Shown here: in pieces, positions 54,529 through 63,656 of the stretch | Position numbering within the stretch: the stretch's first letter is position 1 | Layout of the letters: the number at the start of each line of letters is the position of its first letter | DNA from: Pseudonocardia hydrocarbonoxydans | Lineage (GTDB): Bacteria > Actinomycetota > Actinomycetes > Mycobacteriales > Pseudonocardiaceae | Length of the DNA: 64,000 nt | Assembly: GCF_006539565.1 (NCBI RefSeq) | Contig: NZ_BJNG01000012.1 | Location: 1-64,000, forward strand | Reading direction: 5' to 3' | Notes under the pieces: generated by a model | What the model was told of the DNA's origin: nothing | Seen by the model: only the letters and a program-made list of their open reading frames with translations | Databases searched by the model: none | Program-made: the position numbers and the translations under genes

Positions 54529-55586
54529 GCCGGGCGGCCGGGGTGCTCGACCTTGCGCACGAACGGCGACGTCATCGCCCGCAGGAACGCGCCGTAGCCG
54601 ACCCCGAAGCCCATCTCGTCGCCGACCTCGACGAGGTGGTCGCCGAGGTCGACGACCAGGTGGTCGCTGCTCGTCCCGAGGACCGTGACGCCCTCGGGCG
54701 GCCGCAGGCCGTCGGGGTCGACGTCCTGGCGGCCGAGGGCGAGGATCGCCTGGTGCACCGGGCCGGTGCCGGTGCGGGCCGGGGCGTCGCCGAACGCGGC
54801 CTGGGCGCGGTCCCCCCAGGGCCGGGCCGGTTTCACCGCGACCTCGATGACCTCGGCGACCACCGTCGAGGCGTCGGTGTGCAGGCCGGGGATCGGCGTC
54901 CGGTGGAGCGGATCGACGCCGAGCAGGATGGCCTCGCCGAGCCGCAGCTCGTCGACCCGGCCGACGTGGCCGGTGCTCAGCGCCCAGCTCAGGTTCGCCG
55001 AGTTGCCGCCGGAGACGACGTCGAGGGAGATCCCGTGCCGCGCCTCGACGTGCTCGACGAGCGCGCTGAGCACGCCCATGTTCCGGTCGTCGGGCACGAC
55101 GCCGTTCTGGCAGGCGAGGTTGGCGCCGAGCCCGGCGAGCCGTAGCCAGGGGTGCCCGAGCACGGCCCGCACGGCCTCGGGGGCGTCGTCGGGTGCGATG
55201 CCCTCACGCAGGTCACCCAGCTCGATCATCAGCACGACGCCGTGCGCCCGTCCGGTCCGCGACGCCGCGTGGTCGAGCGCGGCCAGCACGGTGGGGCCGG
55301 TGTTCAGGCTGACGTCGGCGACGTCGACGACCCGCCCGGCCTGGCTGAGCATCGGGGTGCGGATCAGCGTGCGCAGCGGTGCGGACAGCCGGGCGAGGTT
55401 GGGCACCCGGGAGTCCCCGAGGCCGCAGGCGCCGCCCCGGAGCATCGCCGCGGCGACCCCGGGCGAGCCCAGCACGGCCTTGGTGACCCCGGTGACCCGG
55501 ATGCCCACCCGCGCGAGCCGGTCGACCAGGATCCGGGTGTTCTGCTCGATCTTGCCGAGGTCGGTGTCGATCCGCGGGGCCGTCAC
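54441..55586 (-). CDS. Alanine/ornithine racemase family PLP enzyme (fold type III)
   Basis: 381 residues. N-terminal alanine-racemase barrel: VTGVTKAVLGSPGVAAAML holds the PLP Lys, and SGGNSANLSWAL and ELRLGEAILLGVDP follow. Similar to ornithine racemase (Orr)-type enzymes. The final roughly 40 residues (GRPAQGSRARTSSG and onward) look like antisense of the neighbouring gene rather than protein, suggesting loss of the original stop near 54550. Its ATG overlaps the DUF1611 stop. Confidence 0.85.
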   Translation of the reverse strand: MTAPRIDTDLGKIEQNTRILVDRLARVGIRVTGVTKAVLGSPGVAAAMLRGGACGLGDSRVPNLARLSAPLRTLIRTPMLSQAGRVVDVADVSLNTGPTVLAALDHAASRTGRAHGVVLMIELGDLREGIAPDDAPEAVRAVLGHPWLRLAGLGANLACQNGVVPDDRNMGVLSALVEHVEARHGISLDVVSGGNSANLSWALSTGHVGRVDELRLGEAILLGVDPLHRTPIPGLHTDASTVVAEVIEVAVKPARPWGDRAQAAFGDAPARTGTGPVHQAILALGRQDVDPDGLRPPEGVTVLGTSSDHLVVDLGDHLVEVGDEMGFGVGYGAFLRAMTSPFVRKVEHPGRPAQGSRARTSSGSGPPGSITTTASSKPASA

Positions 55587-56743
55587 ACGGGGTCGGAGAG
55601 TGCTGCGGCGAGGGCGGGGAAGGCCGCCAGCACCATGTCGACCAGCTCCGCGGCGGGGCGCGTCAGCGGGTCGGTGACCGGGAGCCCGAGCTGCGTGCGG
55701 TGCTCCTCGATCGCGTCGGCCAGCTCGTCGCCGGTCATCTCCTCGTGGTTGATCGTGACCCCGATGACGCGGGTGTCGGCGAACGCCTCGATCAGCGCGA
55801 TCTCGCTCGCTGCCGTCGGCATCGGGACCATCGGGAAGTCGCCGAGCACCACCCGCTTCGGGGCGTGCTGCACGATCACCCCGGCCGGGCGGCTGCCGCG
55901 CAGGATGTGCGCCGACGTCAGGTACGCGGGATGGCTCAGCGCGCCCTGGCCCTCGACGACGATCACGTCGGGGTCCTCGCCCTCGAACGCGGCGACGACC
56001 TGGTGCTCGACCTCGCCCGAGCAGAACTGGGGCACCAGGGCGTCCAGCGCGACGCCGTACCGCCCGCCCTGGATCAGGGTGGTCTGCCCGGTGCCGACCA
56101 TGACCGCCTTGATGCCGCGTGCGTTGAGCGCCTGCACCAGCAGGGTGGCGGTGGTGCGCTTCCCGATCGCCCCGTCGGTGCCCAGCACCGCGATCCGCGG
56201 GCAGGTGACGTCGGCGATCCGCCCGGAGAACAGGTGCAGGTCGCGCTTGGCCCTGGGCCGGCGCACGTCGGTGACGGTGACGCCGGCGGTCGCCGCGGCC
56301 GCGACGAACTCGGCGTCGTCGTTGAGGAACTCGTGCAGGCCGTTGATCACGTGCATCCCGCGGGCGATGCCGTCGAGCAGCACGATCCGCTGGTCGTCCG
56401 ACAGCAGGCCGTCGGCGGGCGCCAGGCCGCAGATCAGGTAGTCGGGCACCCGGCCGGCGTGCGCGACGGCCTCGTCGAGCGAGGCCAGCACCGGGATGCC
56501 GTTCGCGACACCGTCCAGGAGGCGCCCGGCGTCGACCCCGGACCGGACGCTGTCGACGACGCTGAGGATCTCGTACCGCTCCGAGTGCCGGACCAGTCCG
56601 TTGGCGGTCTTGCCGTCCTGCTCGCCGAACTGCCCCTCGCAGTAGACGACGGCGGTGGAGCCGGTGGGCAGCGCGAAGGGCTCTGCGGGGGCGGTCGATC
56701 CGGACACGACGGGACGAGCGGTACCACTGACGAGCGAGGGCAT
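55583..56743 (-). CDS. DUF1611 (DgcN-like) protein
   Basis: 386 residues. A Rossmann-like N-terminus (YEILSVVDSVRSGVDAGRLL) and a P-loop-like GTDGAIGKRTTATLLVQAL with downstream VIVVEGQGALSHPAYL are typical of DUF1611. DgcN members act with DgcA in D-glutamate use; here the coupled partner is a racemase-like gene, supporting an amino-acid enantiomer role. A hairpin overlaps its ribosome-binding site. Confidence 0.88.
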   Translation of the reverse strand: MPSLVSGTARPVVSGSTAPAEPFALPTGSTAVVYCEGQFGEQDGKTANGLVRHSERYEILSVVDSVRSGVDAGRLLDGVANGIPVLASLDEAVAHAGRVPDYLICGLAPADGLLSDDQRIVLLDGIARGMHVINGLHEFLNDDAEFVAAAATAGVTVTDVRRPRAKRDLHLFSGRIADVTCPRIAVLGTDGAIGKRTTATLLVQALNARGIKAVMVGTGQTTLIQGGRYGVALDALVPQFCSGEVEHQVVAAFEGEDPDVIVVEGQGALSHPAYLTSAHILRGSRPAGVIVQHAPKRVVLGDFPMVPMPTAASEIALIEAFADTRVIGVTINHEEMTGDELADAIEEHRTQLGLPVTDPLTRPAAELVDMVLAAFPALAAALSDPV

Positions 56744-56749
56744 GGATTC

Positions 56750-56768
56750 CTCTGAGAAAGTCTCAGAG
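56750..56768 (-). promoter_or_regulatory. Start-proximal hairpin occluding the DUF1611 ribosome-binding site
   Basis: CTCTGAGA-AAG-TCTCAGAG, a perfect 8-3-8 inverted repeat whose edge is 6 nt from ATG 56743. In the mRNA the 3' arm contains the CAGAGGA that would serve as Shine-Dalgarno. It could be an RNA switch or a DNA operator. The long upstream spacer (to 56980) leaves room for a structured leader. Confidence 0.5.
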
Positions 56769-56980
56769 AAGGCGACGGGATCGTGGCGGGGCGGTGAGCC
56801 CGACGGTCAACGAGTGGTCTGCCCTGAGGGTCGGCGAGATTACCGACGCGTGAAGCCTACCCGCTCGTCCCCGGCCCCGCTCCCGCCCGACCGGCGGCCA
56901 CCGGGTGGATGCGGGGTCACTCACCGGCCCTTCACGTGCGGCGGGCGACCATGGCCCTCGGCCGACGACGAGAGGGCGCG

Positions 56981-57367
56981 ATGACGATCGACCAGGTGCT
57001 GCGCACCGGTCTGCACCACCGGATGCCGCGGCCCGCGGCGGTCGTGCGGGTGGTCGCGGGGGTCCTGTTCGTGGTGTTCGGCGTCCCGAAGTTCACCGAC
57101 CACGCCCGCTGGGTGGCCGACTTCGCCTCCTACGGCCTGCCCGGGGTGCTGGTGTACCCGACCGGCCTGGTCGAGGTGCTCGGCGGGCTCGCGCTGGTGG
57201 CCGGCCTGGGCGTCCGCGCGGTCGCGGCGGTGCTGGCGCTGGTCATGGCCGGGGCGGTGGTCGGCGGCGGGATCGTCGGGGGCAACCCCGCCTCGCTGAC
57301 GCTGGCGCCGGCCCTGCTGGTCGCGTCGGTGTTCGTGTACTGGTCCGCCGGGCGTGCCCGTCGATAG
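56981..57367 (+). CDS. DoxX family membrane protein
   Basis: 128 residues with four membrane segments: VVRVVAGVLFVVFGVPKFTD, ASYGLPGVLVYPTGLVEVLG. A typical DoxX. Start ATG 56981. Its end overlaps the monooxygenase GTG by 14 bp, so the two are probably co-translated. Confidence 0.88.
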   Translation: MTIDQVLRTGLHHRMPRPAAVVRVVAGVLFVVFGVPKFTDHARWVADFASYGLPGVLVYPTGLVEVLGGLALVAGLGVRAVAAVLALVMAGAVVGGGIVGGNPASLTLAPALLVASVFVYWSAGRARR

Positions 57368-58883
57368 CTGTGGTCGGCCCGTCGAGCGGCGCGAGGTGGT
57401 CGTCGTCGGCTCCGGGTTCGGCGGGCTGGCGGCCCTGATCCGGCTGCGGGACCAGGGCCACGACGTGCTGGCCATCGAGCAGGCCGACGCGATCGGCGGG
57501 ACCTGGCGCGACAACTCCTACCCCGGGGCGGGCTGCGACGTGCCGTCGGCGCTCTACTCCTACTCCTTCGCGCCCAACCCCGGGTGGAGCGCCCGCTACG
57601 CCGGGCAGGCGGAGATCCTCGACTACCTGCGCCGCACCGCCGACCGGTTCGCCGTGACCGGCAGCGTCCGCCTCGGCACCCGGCTGCTGCGCGGCGAGTG
57701 GGACGAGGGCACCCGGCGGTGGCGGCTGCAGACCTCCACGGGCCCGATCTCCGCGCGCTGGCTCGTCGCCGCGGGCGGCACGCTGCACGAGCCTGCCTGG
57801 CCGGACCTCCCCGGGCTGGACACGTTCCGCGGCCGGGTCTTCCACAGCTCGCGCTGAGACCACGGCCACGACCTGCGCGGCCGCCGGGTGGCCGTCGTCG
57901 GGAGCGGGGCGTCGGCGCTGCAGTTCGTCCCCCGGATCGCCCCGCAGGTGCGCCGGCTGGTGCTGCTGCAGCGCAGTGCCCAGTGGGTGCTGCCGCGGTT
58001 CGACCGGTCCGTCACCACGGTCGAACGGCAGCTGTTCCGCTGGTTCCCGCCCGCCCAGCGGGTGGTGCGCCTCGGCGTCTACCTCGCCGCCGAGGCGGTC
58101 GCGCTCGGGGTGCGGCACCGGTGGCTGCGCCGCCAGCTGACCTGGCTCGCGCGCACCCACCTGCGGCGCACCGTCACCGACCCGGACCTGCGCTCCCGGC
58201 TGCTGCCCGCGGAGGACATCGGCTGCCGGCGGCTGCTGCGCTCCAACACCTGGTACCCGACGCTGGTGCGGCCCAACGTCGCGGTCGCCGGTGACGTCCG
58301 CGAGGTCCGGCCCGCATCGGTCGTCGACGGTGACGGGCACGAGCACCCGGTCGACACGCTGATCCTGGCCACCGGCTTCCACGCCGCGGAACCGCCGGTC
58401 TACCGGCTGCTCCACGGGCCCGACGGCGTGTCGCTGGCCTCCCGGTTCGCGGCCACGGGCGCGCGGGCACACCTCGGCACGGCGGTGGCGGGCACGCCGA
58501 ACCTGTTCCTGCTCGCCGGCCCCAACTCCAACGTCCAGACCTCCTCGGTGACGGTGCTGGAGGCCCAGGTCGACCACGTCGCCGCCGCGCTGTCCGCCGC
58601 CCGTGACCTCGGCGCCGACCGGGTCGAGGTGCACCCGGAGGTCGCACGGGTGGGGGAGCGGGAGGTGCGGCGCCGGCTCGTCGACACGGTGTGGGCGACG
58701 GGGTGCCGGGCGTGGTACCTCGACCGGCGGGGCCGCAACACCACGAACTGGCCGGGCACCACCACCGAGCTGCGCCGCCGGCTGCGGCGCTTCGACCCGG
58801 CCGGGTACCTGTTCGGGCGTGCGCCCGCCGTCGACGGACCGCGCGGCGAGCCGGTCAGCGCGCGAGGGTGGCCGCGGCGCTGA
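57354..58883 (+). pseudogene. Flavin-containing/Baeyer-Villiger-type monooxygenase interrupted by an in-frame TGA
   Basis: A single frame from GTG 57354 to 58883 has one stop, TGA at 57855-57857. Before it are the FAD motif VVVGSGFGGLAALIRL, GGTWRDNSYPGAGCDVPS and FRGRVFHSSR. After it are DHGHDLRGRRVAVVGSGASA (NADPH motif) and LILATGFHA. FRGRVFHSSR-stop matches the FxGxxxHxxxW fingerprint exactly with TGA in place of the Trp codon TGG. A single G-to-A change explains it. The gene is otherwise intact (about 509 codons), so it is a recent nonsense mutation, a sequencing error, or read-through. Confidence 0.85.
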
Positions 58884-59031
58884 CGGCGCCGCTCAGGACC
58901 GCCGTGCCGAGCGCGGTGCCGACGAGCACGCGCACCATGAACGGGACGGGCTCGCGGTCGAGCAGCCGGTCCACGCCCCACACGACGGCGATGCAGCCCG
59001 CGAGCGCGAGCAGCCCCGTGATGACGGACAT
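58855..59031 (-). CDS. Small membrane protein (58 aa)
   Basis: MSVITGLLALAGCIAVVWGV begins a first hydrophobic helix, and VRVLVGTALGTAVLSGAVSA forms a second. Stop overlaps the end of the monooxygenase frame on the other strand. No family recognised. Two-helix inner membrane peptide. Confidence 0.55.
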   Translation of the reverse strand: MSVITGLLALAGCIAVVWGVDRLLDREPVPFMVRVLVGTALGTAVLSGAVSAAATLAR

Positions 59032-59042
59032 CGCGGGCCCGG

Positions 59043-59204
59043 TTACGGGACGAGCTCGATCCAGCCCCGGATCACGTCCGGGGTGACCTGATCCACGAGC
59101 TCGGGGTGGCTGTCCCGGACGTGCTGCTGCACCGTGCGGATCACGGCCGCCTCGTCGTCCTCGCGGGCCTGGTACCCGCACTCGCAGCTGACCTGGTTGA
59201 GCAT
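59043..59204 (-). CDS. DUF1059 family protein
   Basis: 53 residues with CECGYQAREDD and QQHVRDSHPE: a Cys2-His2-like spacing (CxC, HxxxxH) that fits DUF1059, a small predicted metal-binding family. Role unknown. Eleven bp upstream of the small membrane protein gene, so maybe one transcript. Confidence 0.75.
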   Translation of the reverse strand: MLNQVSCECGYQAREDDEAAVIRTVQQHVRDSHPELVDQVTPDVIRGWIELVP

Positions 59205-59327
59205 GACCGACTCCTCGTGCGCCGGGGCGGGCGGTGGGCCCGCCGTCGAAGGTGGAGCGGCCAGTGTGCCGGGCCGGATTGCGGCAAGGGTGTCGCCACG
59301 TTGCCGCGACGTTGTCACGATGGTGCG

Positions 59328-60092
59328 GTGCGCATCCAGCTCCACGGGCACCTCACCGTCGCCTGCGACGGCCGCGCGATCGACACCCGGCTGCCCGGTC
59401 GCCGGGCCCGCCTGCTCGTCGCCCACCTGGTCGCCCACCGGGCGGTGACCGTCGACCGGGCCACCCTGATCGAGGAGCTGTGGTGGCCCGCGACGCCGGG
59501 TGACGGCGCCCCGCGGGTGTTCGACGCGGTGCTCTCGAAGACGCGGGCGGCGCTGGCCCCGGCCGAGATCCGTGGCCGGGCCCGGCTGCGGCTGGTCCTG
59601 CCGCCCGGCACGCTGGTCGACGCCGACCGCGCGGCGGCGGCCCTGCACGACGCCGAGGCGGCGGCGGGCCGGGGCGACTGGCGGCGGGCCTGGGCCCAGG
59701 CGCTGAGCGCGATGTTCGTCCTGCAGCGGGAGTACCTGCCCGAGTTCGACACGGAGTGGGTGCTGCGGCACCGGGCCGAGGCCCGCCTCGCCCACGCCCG
59801 GGCCACCGCCTGCTACGCCGAGGCCTGTCTCGAGCTCGGGGGCGGGGAGCTCGCCAGCGCCGAGCGCAGCGCCCGCCGGCTCGTCGCCGACGACCCGCTG
59901 GCCGAGCGCGGGTACCTGCTGCTCATGCGGGCGCTTGACGCCCGTGGCGACCGCTCCGCCGCGCTGGCGGTCCACGCCCGCCTCCGCGAGATCCTGCGTG
60001 ACGAGCTCGGCGTCGCCCCGGGCCCGGCGGCCGACGCGCTGCACCGCGCGTTGCTCGGCGCACCGCAGGTCAGCCGGCGTCGTCCATGCTGA
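59328..60092 (+). CDS. BTAD/AfsR-SARP-like transcriptional regulator
   Basis: 254 residues from GTG 59328. N-terminal winged HTH (LHGHLTVACDGRAIDTRLPG, LIEELWWPATPGDGAPRVFD) and a bacterial transcriptional activator domain with TPR-like helices (AERGYLLLMRALDARGDRSA, LREILRDELGVAPGP). No ATPase domain. SARPs activate secondary metabolism; the target here is unknown. Ends overlapping the next gene, convergent. Confidence 0.85.
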   Translation: MRIQLHGHLTVACDGRAIDTRLPGRRARLLVAHLVAHRAVTVDRATLIEELWWPATPGDGAPRVFDAVLSKTRAALAPAEIRGRARLRLVLPPGTLVDADRAAAALHDAEAAAGRGDWRRAWAQALSAMFVLQREYLPEFDTEWVLRHRAEARLAHARATACYAEACLELGGGELASAERSARRLVADDPLAERGYLLLMRALDARGDRSAALAVHARLREILRDELGVAPGPAADALHRALLGAPQVSRRRPC

Positions 60093-60429
60093 AGGCGAAG
60101 AAGGTCATGCGGTCGCGGAGCCGGCCGAGGGCGCGCACCGACTCGCCGCGCTGCTCGCCGGCGGCCTCCTCGAACGTCTCGACGGCCTCGTCGTAGGCCG
60201 CCCCGGCGATCACCAGCGCGCGTTCGGTGTCGTTCCAGCGCTCGAACCAGGCGTCGGCGTGCTCACCGGCGAGCGTCAGGCGCTGCGGGTGCGGGGCGGG
60301 CAGGGCCGCGGACAGCGCGGTGGCCTCGGTGAAGGCGGCCCGCGCCTCGTCGTCGCGGCCGTCGGCGAGGGCGGCCCGTGCCACGTCGCAGAGCGCGGCG
60401 ATCCGGTGCGCAGCGGCGCCGTCCATCAT
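60070..60429 (-). CDS. Hypothetical helical (TPR-like) protein
   Basis: 119 residues from ATG 60429. Ala-rich alpha-helical segments (HRIAALCDVARAALADGRDD, AAYDEAVETFEEAAGEQRGE) recall a single TPR-type superhelix. No family recognised. Convergent 23-bp overlap with the BTAD regulator. Confidence 0.6.
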   Translation of the reverse strand: MMDGAAAHRIAALCDVARAALADGRDDEARAAFTEATALSAALPAPHPQRLTLAGEHADAWFERWNDTERALVIAGAAYDEAVETFEEAAGEQRGESVRALGRLRDRMTFFAFSMDDAG

Positions 60430-60616
60430 CCCGACCTCCCGTACCGCGATGGCGGATGGAGTGTGGCGCACCCGGGGAGGATCGGCCACTCGGCGGACCC
60501 AGCGGGTAGTTCTGCACACTCCGACCCGTCCCGAGCCGTGTCGTCGCGGGTCTGGGCTCCCTAGCGTGCCGTCGCACCGGGCCCGCGACGGCGGGCCGCA
60601 GACCGAAGGGGATCCC

Positions 60617-61243
60617 ATGCCACCGACACACCGCGCCCGACGGATCGGCCCGGCCGCAGTGCTCGCGCTCGGCCTGGTGGTGATGTCCCAGGCACCGGCA
60701 GCCGCGATCGAGGACCCGTTCCCGCTGGGTGTCTGCGACGGGCTCACGCCCGTCACCGCGGCGCAGGCCGGCTACCGGGTCTCGACGAACTTCCCGAGCG
60801 GCCCGCAGCAGAACGGGGTCGTCCTCGTCCTCACCGCGGACGACGCCGACGACTTCATCATCACCACCGACCGCGACGACACGGTCTTCAGCGGCGGCGG
60901 CGACGACATCGTCTGCAGCCTCGGTGGTCTCGACCAGGTGAGCTCGGGCACCGGCGACGACCGCGTCTTCCTCGGCACGGGCGACGACATCGCGCACGGG
61001 GAGGGTGACGACGACCTGATCGACGGGGAGGACGGTCACGACACCCTCAGCGGCGATCACGAGGCGTTCCCCACCGTGGGCGGGATCGACGTCCTGCGCG
61101 GCGGCCCCGGGGACGACACCCTGGCCGGCCAGGGCGGTGCCGACAACCTGACCGGCGGCCCGGACCGGGACTCCGGCGACGGCGGGGGCGGGGGCGGGCT
61201 CGATCTCTGCCGGCTCGAGAGCCCGGTGAACTGCGAGCTGTAG
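60617..61243 (+). CDS. Secreted RTX-like calcium-binding repeat protein
   Basis: 208 residues. An N-terminal signal peptide (RRIGPAAVLALGLVVMSQAP-AAA) is followed by GGxGxDxhx-like repeats: FSGGGDDIVCSLGGL, DDRVFLGTGDDIAHGEGDDD, LRGGPGDDTLAGQGGADNLT. Two Cys pairs may form disulphides. Likely an extracellular calcium-folded beta roll. No secretion-system genes accompany it, so Sec/Tat export is presumed. Confidence 0.85.
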   Translation: MPPTHRARRIGPAAVLALGLVVMSQAPAAAIEDPFPLGVCDGLTPVTAAQAGYRVSTNFPSGPQQNGVVLVLTADDADDFIITTDRDDTVFSGGGDDIVCSLGGLDQVSSGTGDDRVFLGTGDDIAHGEGDDDLIDGEDGHDTLSGDHEAFPTVGGIDVLRGGPGDDTLAGQGGADNLTGGPDRDSGDGGGGGGLDLCRLESPVNCEL

Positions 61244-61359
61244 CCACGGTGTGCCACCCGGACCGGACGTCGCGACCTGCGACCGAGCACGGAGGTCGCG
61301 GCCCGGGTCGGTGAGCCCGGGTGCCTGCGAACCGCTCCGTCGCCCGTCCACGGCGGGGT

Positions 61360-61746
61360 TCAGAGGTACTCGGCACCGGTGTGGTGCCCCGGTGCCGGGC
61401 TGGCGAAGGGCACGAAGCGGAACCGCACGCCGGGGTCGTCGTCGGCGAGGCTCGTGACGATCACGCCGGCGGCGCTGCTGAGGTCGAGCTGGGCGAGCAG
61501 CCGGGTGAGCGCCGCGGGGGCGTCGCCCGGGTCGTGGGAGGTCTGGATCAGGGTGCGGTGCAGGGCGCTGACCACCCAGCCCTCCCGGCTGCCGCTGCCG
61601 ATCGAGTTCGGGAGCACCACGTCGAGCAGCCAGCGTGACGGCTTGCCCGGCAACGCCGGGGTCGGGTGCGCGTCGACACCGACGACCTGATCGGCCCGCA
61701 CCAGGCCGTCCGCGACGGTCTGCACCCACACGTTCGTCAAGCTCAC
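61360..61746 (-). CDS. Conserved hypothetical protein divergent from hsp20
   Basis: 128 residues from GTG 61746: [60 protein letters not shown]. Soluble, mixed alpha/beta; no family I know. It shares a 170-bp divergent control region with hsp20. Confidence 0.6.
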   Translation of the reverse strand: MSLTNVWVQTVADGLVRADQVVGVDAHPTPALPGKPSRWLLDVVLPNSIGSGSREGWVVSALHRTLIQTSHDPGDAPAALTRLLAQLDLSSAAGVIVTSLADDDPGVRFRFVPFASPAPGHHTGAEYL

Positions 61747-61794
61747 CGCGACCTCCCCACTCGGACTTACCGGTATCCGCAACTGGCACAAATA

Positions 61795-61837
61795 TACCTC
61801 TTGCGATGCCAAAAATCTGTAGCTACCATCGCAGGTA
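61795..61837. promoter_or_regulatory. hsp20 promoter with overlapping 11-bp inverted repeat
   Basis: TTGCGA (61801-61806) and TACCAT (61824-61829), spaced 17 bp, form a good promoter in an AT-rich stretch. TACC-TGCGATG (61795-61808 with a bulge) pairs with CATCGCA-GGTA (61827-61837), so the dyad covers both hexamers. This is a likely repressor site. It lacks the HspR HAIR sequence. Confidence 0.55.
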
Positions 61838-61916
61838 TCTGGAGGCGTCCCCGGGCATCCCCGGGCGTTCCGGAGCATCGCCGCCCTTGTCGTCGACCAG
61901 GAAGGAGTGGCCTGCG

Positions 61917-62357
61917 ATGCTGATGCGCACCGACCCGTTCCGAGAGCTGGACCGTCTGACCCAGCAGATGCTCGGCAACAACCCCGGTACGTGGTCCCGT
62001 CCCACCGCCATGGCGATGGACGCCTATCGCGCCGGGGACGAGTTCGTGGTCTCGTTCGACCTGCCGGGCGTGTCCCCCGACGCGATCGAGCTCGACGTCG
62101 AGCGCAACGTGCTGACCGTGAAGGCCGAGCGGCGCCCCGTCGCGACCGGGGAGCACGTGGAGATGCAGGTGGCCGAGCGGCCGCTCGGGGTGTTCTCCCG
62201 GCAGCTGTTCCTGGGCGACACCCTCGACACCGACCACATCGATGCGGCCTACCACGCCGGCGTGCTCACCCTGCGGATCCCGATCGCCGAGAAGGCGAAG
62301 CCCCGCAAGATCAGCATCACCGACGCGGACAGCGCACACCGGCAGATCAACGCCTGA
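61917..62357 (+). CDS. Hsp20/alpha-crystallin small heat shock protein
   Basis: 146 residues. Short N-terminal arm [19 protein letters not shown], the alpha-crystallin domain ([34 protein letters not shown]), [20 protein letters not shown] with the C-terminal IPI anchor, and RKISI. An ATP-independent holdase preventing aggregation. RBS GAAGGAG precedes ATG 61917. Downstream lie a hypothetical gene and a MerR regulator that may control it. Confidence 0.95.
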   Translation: MLMRTDPFRELDRLTQQMLGNNPGTWSRPTAMAMDAYRAGDEFVVSFDLPGVSPDAIELDVERNVLTVKAERRPVATGEHVEMQVAERPLGVFSRQLFLGDTLDTDHIDAAYHAGVLTLRIPIAEKAKPRKISITDADSAHRQINA

Positions 62358-62401
62358 GTGCGGGCCGGGTCCGTCGGATCCGCCACGGGGAGGGCGACGA
62401 C

Positions 62402-62890
62402 ATGATCGGGCACCTCACACTCGAGCCCACAGCACCCGACCGGACGGCAGTCGAAGCCACGGCCACCGGGGCGCTGCTCCACGCGGGCGGGCCGTCGAGA
62501 GACGCCGCCGCGACCTGGGCCGATCTCGTCTGCGCCGATCGGGAACTGCTGGCCGCCGAGTTCGACGCGATCATCACCGCCAATTTCCCCGATAGCGCCG
62601 ACGGACCCCGGCCGGACGACCGATCGGTCCCGGTCCTGACCGGGACCGGTCTCGTCCCGCCGTGCCGGGCGCGCCACCCGTACGCACCGTGGCCGCCGCG
62701 TGGGGTCCGCACCGTCGCCCCGCACCCGCGGCCCCGGGAGCGCGGGCCGCCCCCGCACGACGCCCGAACCGGGACGCGGCCGGCCGCACCACCCCTCCGC
62801 GGCCGGCCGCTCCCGATCGGGCACGCGTGCGGAGATCGTCATGTTTCCTGGATCAGACACTTGACCAGACCTGCAGTGCTGGCTTTATGA
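62402..62890 (+). CDS. Hypothetical protein downstream of hsp20
   Basis: 162 residues from ATG 62402. The first 70 residues (TWADLVCADRELLAAEFDAI, ITANFPD) look like a real domain resembling a short motif often found near Hsp20 genes. The Pro/Arg-rich remainder (PWPPRGVRTVAPHPRPRERG) may be out-of-frame or disordered, so a shorter gene with a frameshift is possible. Function unknown. Confidence 0.5.
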   Translation: MIGHLTLEPTAPDRTAVEATATGALLHAGGPSRDAAATWADLVCADRELLAAEFDAIITANFPDSADGPRPDDRSVPVLTGTGLVPPCRARHPYAPWPPRGVRTVAPHPRPRERGPPPHDARTGTRPAAPPLRGRPLPIGHACGDRHVSWIRHLTRPAVLAL

Positions 62891-63104
62891 TTTGTCCAGG
62901 AACGAGGTAAGACACCACCGGGACGGTGACCGGCCGAGACACGCGGAGGGTGAACATCACGACAGCCCCCGAACATCGCGATCATCAGTGAAGTCTTCGT
63001 CCACGCGGGGCCCGGCCGATCAGGCCAGGCCCCGCCTGACGTCGTGCCCGGTCCCGAACGGGGCCGGAACCAGCCCACGGACAGGGGAGGGAATCGAGGA
63101 CGCG

Positions 63105-63440
63105 ATGGGAGTGGGCCGACTCGACGACCAGGACTACCCGGTGCTCACCATGGGGCAGGCCGCGGAACTGCTCGACGTGCAGCCGGCGTTCCTGCGCAGC
63201 CTCGACGCCGCCGGGGTGCTCACCCCGCACCGCTCCAGCGGCGGTCACCGCCGCTACTCGCGCCGGCAGCTGACGCTGGCGGCCAGGATCCGGGAGCTGT
63301 TCGACGAGGGCATGACACTCGACGCCGCCGCCCGGATCGTGGGCCTGCAGGACCAGCTCGACACCGCGAACGCCCGCATCGACACGCTCGAAGCGCGCGA
63401 GGCACGTCACCGCGGCTCCGACGGACCGGCCCCGCAGTAG
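63105..63440 (+). CDS. MerR-family transcriptional regulator
   Basis: 111 residues. N-terminal MerR HTH/wing (VLTMGQAAELLDVQPAFLRS, LTPHRSSGGHRRYSRRQLTL) and a C-terminal coiled coil (LQDQLDTANARIDTLEAREA), with no effector domain, like HspR-type small MerR regulators. Candidate regulator of hsp20. Upstream, TTGACC and TTATGA (62857-62888) may be its promoter. Confidence 0.85.
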   Translation: MGVGRLDDQDYPVLTMGQAAELLDVQPAFLRSLDAAGVLTPHRSSGGHRRYSRRQLTLAARIRELFDEGMTLDAAARIVGLQDQLDTANARIDTLEAREARHRGSDGPAPQ

Positions 63441-63549
63441 GCGCTTCCCCGTCGGCCGGGGCCGGGCGGGGGTCGGACCGGCTCACGGGCACGGCGCCGT
63501 CCGAATTGACCGGTCGTCGTGCGGGAGGTCGTGGGCCGCGAACGACAAC

Positions 63550-63574
63550 AGGCCGGAGCGAACCGCTCCGGCCT
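63550..63574 (-). terminator. Intrinsic terminator after tRNA-Lys
   Basis: An 11-bp perfect stem (63550-63560 with 63564-63574) around a 3-nt loop, followed on the minus strand by the T-rich TGTTGTCGTT. Located 6 bp past the tRNA-Lys 3' end. Confidence 0.8.
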
Positions 63575-63580
63575 GCTGGG

Positions 63581-63656
63581 TGGTGCGCCGTCAGGGACTC
63601 GAACCCCGAACCCGCTGGTTAAGAGCCAGCTGCTCTGCCAATTGAGCTAACGGCGC
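63581..63656 (-). tRNA. tRNA-Lys(CTT)
   Basis: 76 nt including encoded CCA. Acceptor GCGCCGT pairs with ACGGCGC, discriminator A. The anticodon loop CTCTTAA on a CTGG/CCAG stem gives CTT. D and T arms are standard. Confidence 0.97.
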
